From: Glandiceps talaboti
Taxonomy: Eukaryota; Hemichordata; Enteropneusta; Spengelidae
Direction: 5' to 3'
DNA length: 64,000 bases
Assembly (NCBI RefSeq): GCF_964340395.1
Contig: NC_135571.1
Location: 4,153,953-4,217,952 of the forward strand
The notes below the pieces were generated by a model. That model was not told the DNA's origin. It did no database searches and saw nothing but the letters and a program-made list of their open reading frames with translations. Made by a program: the position numbers and the translations under genes. Positions 56,844-64,000 of this stretch are shown in pieces. Every line of letters starts with the position of its first letter. The first letter of the stretch is position 1.

Positions 56844-58278
56844 AAAACCACCGTTATAATCATCAATGTAACCATAAATAAAAATAAATGTAAAAATAAC
56901 TTCTATCAAATGATATTGTTCAACAAATAAAAGTAATCATTCAGGCAACTACAGTGTGCCCTCTAATGATAGCCAAAGTTTGTTGTGAGTCTCCACATAG
57001 TACGGCAAGAGATAGGGGAACACCAAATTTTGGTGCGTCACTTGAAATTTGTGTGTGTTATACTTCCACAAGTCAACTAAACTAAATCAATTTCATTTGG
57101 AACTCGAACCTAATTTTTGTTTCTGTTTTGGTAAAACTTTTACTCTTTTCTGTTTGGTAATGTTTTGGCTGTTTTTTGTCTGTCATGTAAACTTTTGTAC
57201 TGTTCTTTTTTTTCCTTGCAAAGAATTTTTTTTTAATAAAATAAATAAAGTGTCAAAAAACATGACTATAAAAAGTAAAATAATACTTAGCATGGAAAAG
57301 TGACCCTAAAATCATACAGTGACCATTTCAATTTAAATGTGTACAAGCTGATAATTATTGTGCAAATCAGACAACCAGAATACCGAAACTTCTTTTCAAA
57401 ACAGAAAGCTATGCATGACGAACTGCCGAGTATAAAAGGAAATTGCCATTAAATCGAACGCAAACTGTCGAGTCGTGACTACGTTTACGTAAATGATAGG
57501 GACACAACAGCACTCACTGTAATGTGTTCCATGATTCACACGCCTTATACGAGTATTTGATTGGCAGTGAATTCTGAACTTGACCTTCTTAGTATACATG
57601 TATGACACCCATGTAATGTATATTTTAACACTGTGTTCTGATTTCCTTTCAGTGAACTGACACATCGGATGTGACCTAGTGGGGTTTCTTTCCAAACTAG
57701 CTATATCGTTCTAGACGAGCCAGGAGAGAAAATGTAATACTCCAAGTCCACTACTACTAGTTCTACCCGTACGCTGTTTTACGTTCAAATGTAACACGCA
57801 TATCACGAGGGGAAAAACTGTTACATTATTGAATATGCTATCATGAAGATAGAATCTTGGAACATCAACACAGACAAGCTGTTGATATCATACAGGCCCT
57901 ACGTACTGACTATAAATGAGCGAACGTTGACAGAGTCTTACATCCGTCAACTTTCAAAGACTGTCAACGTAAACCTAGAATTCTCAGACCTACATATAAT
58001 TTCCTTCACCTTGCGCTAAAGAAAATGTTATTTCATTTAATTGGGGGAAACATTAATCCATTAGTGCGGCGTCGTTCCATTGTTAGACCATGGAAGTACT
58101 TTCATGGTTAGACCGTAGACGAATCCAACTGCATGACTTCGTCCACTGAAACGAGCGCACTTACTTTGCGAATATTGCGTTCACTGTGACATTTACATTG
58201 TACACTGCAGTCGGTCATGTTTTTCCACGAAAAAAAAGTAACAAATGTGTGCCGTTGAACGAATAAAAGTTGCATTAC
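56844..58278 (-). other. intron 1 (start) of the minus-strand gene, or flank
   Basis: It begins at the GTAATG donor (58278 downward). I could not find a convincing second exon. The 57040-57258 passage is T-rich and ends aataaaataaataaag, which may be a retrotransposon 3' tail. Frame 57396-57695 (minus, 99 codons) has no recognisable domain. Confidence 0.45.
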
Positions 58279-58493
58279 CTGTAAGACGTCTGCTTCCTGA
58301 TAGTAAACTGGTGGGAAAATTTATCCGAGAGGTCTCTTTCTATAAATTCGTCGTCTTCTTCGACTTGTTCTTCAATAATTTCACTTACGATTGGTGTTAG
58401 CGCTGGTTGCTCCGACTCCGGTTCAATTTGGTCGAAACTCCCACATCCCGTTAACGTTACACTAATAGTCGGGTTGTCCACGCCAGAAGCCAT
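58279..58493 (-). CDS. first coding exon of an unrecognised protein, partial gene
   Basis: From ATG (58493-58491) the frame gives 71 complete codons plus two bases, then the donor CAG|GTAATG, so intron phase is 2. The start context has G at -3 and G at +4. The peptide begins MASGVDNPTISVTLTG. Its middle is strongly acidic (EIIEEQVEEDDEFIERD, residues about 38-54) and it ends basic (IRKQTSYR). Codon use is balanced and GC is higher than the surroundings, including several CG dinucleotides, unlike the repeat-derived frames. There is no signal peptide or membrane segment in this part; a cytosolic or nuclear acidic N-terminal region is likely. If unspliced it would stop one codon after the donor. 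I do not recognise the family. An upstream AG (TTTGTAG|GT just before the ATG) means a non-coding exon further upstream is possible. Confidence 0.72.
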
Positions 58494-58800
58494 ACCTACA
58501 AAGCTGTAACAGTAGTTGCGAATAAATCCAGAGCTCGTTGATATTTTGCGTTCAAAATCACAGGTGCTAAAACTTATTTATAACAACTCCAGGGGTTTAG
58601 CAGACTATAAATGAATGAAAGTGTTCATTCACTAAGCGGCCATTTTGAAAGGTATATATGGTTTGCACCCCCAGTTTAGTGATAATTCACAATTAGAACG
58701 CTTAAGTCACAATAAATTAAGTTTGTGTGCATTCATGATTACGTAATGACCTGTCATTATCTCATGGACGTCACAAATACTATATAGTAATTTACACGTA
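58494..58800 (-). promoter_or_regulatory. candidate promoter and 5' UTR of the minus-strand gene
   Basis: The stretch upstream of the ATG contains aagcggccattttg (58634-58647), which in the gene's direction reads CAAAATGGCCGC, close to a YY1 site. It also holds TTACGTAA (58739-58746), the bZIP/PAR palindrome, and GACGTCAC (58767-58774), near a CRE. No clear TATA box lies at a fitting distance. These words are short, so function is inferred from clustering next to a supported first exon. Confidence 0.4.
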
Positions 58801-60082
<1,282 letters not shown>

Positions 60083-60138
60083 AACGTTAATGATGATGAT
60101 GATGATGATGATGATAATAATAATGATGATGATGATGT

Positions 60139-60185
<47 letters not shown>

Positions 60186-60290
60186 TTGTATTGTCTATGA
60201 TGGTGGTGGTGGTGGTGGTGGTGGTGGTGGTGGTGGTGGTGGTGGTGGTGGTGGTGGTGGTGGTGGTGGTGGTGGTGGTGGTGGTGGTGG
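60083..60290. repeat. compound trinucleotide microsatellite (TGA)n-(TTG)n-(GGT)n
   Basis: TGA/TAA units run 60090-60136, TTG units 60136-60185 and about 30 GGT units 60200-60290. The poly-His and poly-Asn frame on the minus strand is compositional. GGT units resume after the element at 60291-60499. Confidence 0.97.
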
Positions 60291-60499
60291 CACAGGGGCG
60301 TGTAATATTTCATAGATTGTTGTTTTCCAGGTCTACAGACTAAATATAACAACCTTTTGATTAATATATATTCCTACATGTAAAGGGAAGTAGAGATTGA
60401 TACATTTGTAGCAGCAAGATTCGTACGATATTTTCCTAAGAAAACGGCATTCTAAGCAATAAGAAAACAACAATCTATGAAATATTACACGCCCCTGTG
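60291..60499. mobile_element. hAT-like MITE S inserted in the GGT microsatellite
   Basis: The ends cacaggggcgtgtaatattt, then catagattgttgttttc and gaaaacaacaatctatg, then aaatattacacgcccctgtg are perfect inverted repeats for about 37 bp. Both flanks are ggtggtgg, consistent with an 8-bp duplication but ambiguous because the target is repetitive. The CAGGGGCG start is typical of hAT termini. The 209-bp element is non-coding. Confidence 0.87.
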
Positions 60500-61205
60500 G
60501 GTGGTGGTGGTGGTGATGATGATGGAGATGAATCAGATTATGATATTATTATTATTATTATTATTTGCTTAGTGGATATTTCTACTGTTCCTTCTGGTGA
60601 AGCCTAGTTATAATTAACTTGAAACAAGCAAAACATACAATATGAGCAACACAAAAACATAGGTAGCTAAAACTTGAATAGCGCCACCACGGTGCCAAAG
60701 TTGGTATCCACATACACGTATAAAATAAAGGAGATACCCTCAGACTTAATTTTAAAAAGCCAACTTCGGATTGTGTTTATGTGTTTATAATCTAAATGTG
60801 TAAACAGTTGTCAGGCAAAGATATATCAATAGTTGCAATATTGGCCAGAACAAAGTAATTACCCTAATTGTGTGCCTCTAATGATAAGGTAATGGGTTGA
60901 AACCACGAATTGAAACATAGTCCATGCATTTACAACACTTTATCGATTAAATTTCATCCCTTCTTTCTTTCTTTAAATTTGTTGTATTAATTAAGTATTC
61001 ATTATTCACTTCACATTTACTCTACAGAGCTAAACGTGCTAACTATCTCTCAATCCAAAATATTTCTTTCTTGACATGTGTATGTACTATCACAAAAAGG
61101 TGAGTTTAAAGTTTCAATTAAGCAGCTATAACGATGTGTTTTACGTCTGGAACAACATTTTAGTTACAAATTTCACAAAACAGAATAGATAGTGATAGCG
61201 AGTAA
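60500..61205. other. spacer with short GGT/ATT runs
   Basis: GGT and GAT units (60499-60525) are the remainder of the interrupted microsatellite; (ATT)n follows at 60543-60564. No gene is evident. Confidence 0.5.
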
Positions 61206-61605
61206 TCAAAATAAAATGATACATTTTATCAATTGTATCACTTTTGGATGAAATAAGTAACAAAGTAGCAAAACTTTATTTTGTTTACAGTGAGATAAAA
61301 TGTAACATCTCATTTGCATGCTCGCTACCAGTGTCTGTATCTTGCTTGTATTATTTGTAGCAAGAAAAGTTGTGCATGACGTAAACACCATCGTCCCGCC
61401 TGACTGCAACTCTACATCGTCGTAAATAACAGCCTCTTTTACGGCACCTTCCAAGACACACCGCCCGTTTTTTCGCAGTGCAGTGGAAGAAATAACAGCT
61501 CTGGTTTGCGAGAATGAAACTCTATAGTCTGTCTGGTTTGGTAGTATCATCATGTGGTGCTTTCGAATTTCATTTGACGAGACTAATTTGTGGCCTCGCA
61601 TTGAT
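61206..61605 (-). repeat. repeat L, longest copy, with an intact 131-codon frame
   Basis: On the minus strand an ATG at 61601 opens a frame of 131 codons. The first 75 or so (MRGHKLVSSNEIRKHHMM ... FSQTRAVISSTALRKNGR ... GAVKEAVIYDDVEL) cover the L-conserved part and have balanced codons. The rest, from about IQTLVASM onward, looks like non-coding read-through. The L core recurs at 13795, 29285 (twice) and 63064. I do not recognise the protein. It may be a multi-copy exon, a processed fragment of a gene, or a MITE with a fortuitous frame. Confidence 0.45.
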
Positions 61606-62110
61606 TTATAAGCTAGCCCAGAAAAAGGTTTTCAAACTATTGTGTTTTCTACATGTTTTCTCTAATTTACTAATTTCTAATATTTGAATAAATCATATAC
61701 AATAAGTTTTCATTGGTATTATTTTAAATCGACTAATATAATTCTTTCCAGCGTTATTGTAGTGATATTATTTTTTGTTGATTAGAATTCGAAGTTATGT
61801 TACTCTGAAAATTACTGTTTTCTGTTCTTTGTAATTCAAAGTTTCATGCCACCATGTTTGAATCGAGAAAGGTACTATATATGATTTCGATAAAAAATAT
61901 AGCTGTTCTTCGAAGTGCCCGTACGTGTATGCAATCAAAATAAGAAATCGTATATTAAATGCTTCGAAAAAGTGTTATTTCATTAAGCAGAAAAGTAGAT
62001 ATATATCGTCATTGGAAATGCAGTTGCCAGTATAAAAACAAATGTTATGCAGAACAGATTTATGAGGGCGCTATGACCCTTGCATCCCGTACCAGCGCTC
62101 GTCACTTGAA
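61606..62110. other. spacer, nothing recognised
   Basis: No feature recognised. Confidence 0.4.
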
Positions 62111-62420
62111 ATGAACAATCTGATGAAAATCCGATATAGATGTCGGCTAATCGTTCATTGCTATTTTAACCTCGTTATTTTGCCTGAATTGACCTTCTTG
62201 GTACATGTTTCATTTTTTAGCCTCATCGACTCCTACATCGGATTTTAATCAGATTGGACGTACATCCTCAGCTGAACTGAATTACCTGAGGGTAAATATA
62301 TGTATGTGTAGCTATACACAGAACATTTTTTTGTGTCGGCACCCTGAAATCTGTGCTCCCATGCGATCACAATTCAACCTCGTATGTGTTCAACCAAAGC
62401 AGAGTTAAATAAATGGAACG
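62111..62420. mobile_element. short inverted pair and family J-like fragment
   Basis: The phrase caatctgatgaaaatccgat, then atagatgt (62117-62144) is mirrored by tacatcggattttaatcaga, then ttg (62235-62258). From 62290, gggtaaatatatgtatgtgt, then agctatacacag and catgcgatcacaattcaac follow the order of the J interior at 56176-56290. Boundaries are unclear. The frame 62205-62408 is not supported. Confidence 0.45.
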
Positions 62421-63063
62421 AAGATCATTGGAGCGCCACCAACGATCATGCTAATATGTACAACTTTTATGGCGTCTACGGAGCATGTTGTAAATGAGTC
62501 AGTTTCGACCCAGTCTGAGATTTAGACTCGTTTATATATATCGGTTTGCAGTGCTTTTCTTTCATCAATTCTAAGCCTGCTTTTATTTTTCTTCTTTGCT
62601 GAAATAACTTTTGCAAGGTGAATAGAAATAGTGAAAACACTCAGCAAAAAACCTGAACCAACCTCATGTTACCTGCAACTGTACTATCATTTTTTCGATC
62701 AGACAAGCACACATTTATATTATTCACATAAAATTGTTTTTATGAGGCATAGGTTAATTATTTTTTCCATAATATAGTAGAGTACAAGGTTGAGGGCGCT
62801 ACCCCCCCCCCCCCCCCACCAGCCAAGTCATGCAGCCTTGCCAGAGGTGAAGCCCTCAACGGCAAGAGGTTTGGGTAACCGAGATTAGTACGACATATAA
62901 CAGGTGCGGGTGTGCTATGCAATTTTCCGCTTTCCTATTGCGTATTGGTCGAGAGAATTACTCCTGTCCATGCTGATTGCCGTACATAACAAAAGTACAA
63001 GTACCTAACCACTCCCCAGTCCCCCAGTCGATTGGTTTGTTACGTTTATCTCTTGAACACGCC
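62421..63063. other. spacer with (C)15 at 62803-62817
   Basis: A J-like end fragment (ctgcaactgtactatcattt, then tttcgatcagacaa) lies at 62677-62712. The C run is isolated. No gene is evident. Confidence 0.5.
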
Positions 63064-63195
63064 GCATTCTCGCAAACCAGAACTTATTTTTTTCCGCGAC
63101 ACTGCTAAACAACGAAATAAACCTCTTGGCGGTGCGTAGTTGACGGTGCCGTAAAAGACACCATGCACCAAGATGTCGAACACGACACGATAAAG
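63064..63195 (+). repeat. repeat L, copy with frame broken
   Basis: It starts gcattctcgcaaaccagaac, then ccgcgacactgctaaacaac, ggtgccgtaaaagacaccat and gatgtcgaacac. The reading frame that is open in the 61.4-kb copy has stops and length changes here. Confidence 0.7.

Positions 63196-64000
<805 letters not shown>

Noticed and set aside
57396-57695. Possible second exon of the minus-strand gene (frame continuing in phase at about 57520-57580)
   Set aside because: The acceptor lacks a pyrimidine tract and the peptide has no recognisable features; GTGAGT at about 57515 alone is not enough.

Overview
The window looks like nuclear DNA from an animal, most likely a marine invertebrate. It is AT-rich, almost free of genes, and densely packed with short non-autonomous DNA transposons (MITE-like elements with terminal inverted repeats), minisatellites and long microsatellites. 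It also holds one tRNA-derived SINE and at least one fragment resembling a retrotransposon 3' end. There are no prokaryotic gene arrays, no rRNA and no transposase or reverse transcriptase frame of useful length. The species cannot be fixed from the sequence alone. The words acatgtac/tacatgta are very common, but that is only a loose hint.

Only one protein-coding exon is well supported: a minus-strand first coding exon at 58493-58279. It has an acidic N-terminus, a good start context and a strong splice donor (CAG|GTAATG). The rest of that gene would lie toward lower coordinates, so much of this window may be a long intron or downstream flank. I could not identify further exons. A promoter-like stretch (58494-58800) and a long CT tract (59139-59395) lie upstream of it.

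Layout: 1-4.1 kb, a 26-bp minisatellite, a CA repeat, a satellite-like block and a probable LINE 3' end. 4.5-10.7 kb, several MITEs (families F, I, C, H, K), one with a clean 9-bp target duplication inside a tandem array. 11.3-16.5 kb, a 32-bp minisatellite, a ~165-bp tandem block and palindromic family A elements. 17-26 kb, sparse, with MITEs N and H and a minisatellite built from an internal piece of element C. 26.7-28.4 kb, a 1.5-kb minisatellite merging into the end of MITE J. 29-36.6 kb, fragments of I, L and C, a near-perfect 137-bp palindrome, and four tandem arrays. 36.6-45.8 kb, MITE Q, half copies of H, a minisatellite running into MITE N, a tandem array split by MITE F, a 52-bp array carrying octamer motifs, and a SINE. 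46.8-57 kb, a pentanucleotide tract, satellite-like blocks, G-rich repeats, MITEs R and J, and a nested H-in-J insertion. 58-64 kb, the coding exon, the CT tract, a hAT-like MITE inside a GGT microsatellite, repeat L copies and a 450-bp tetranucleotide tract running off the end.

The main biological signal is the link between MITEs and minisatellites. In three places the tandem unit is a piece of a dispersed element found as single copies elsewhere in the window: 39.4-40.2 kb from the N terminal repeat, 26.7-28.4 kb from the J terminal repeat, and 24.4-24.7 kb from the interior of C. This suggests that inserted elements seed local tandem arrays in this genome. Family letters (A, C, E, F and so on) are labels I assigned here by comparing copies within the window; they are not database names.
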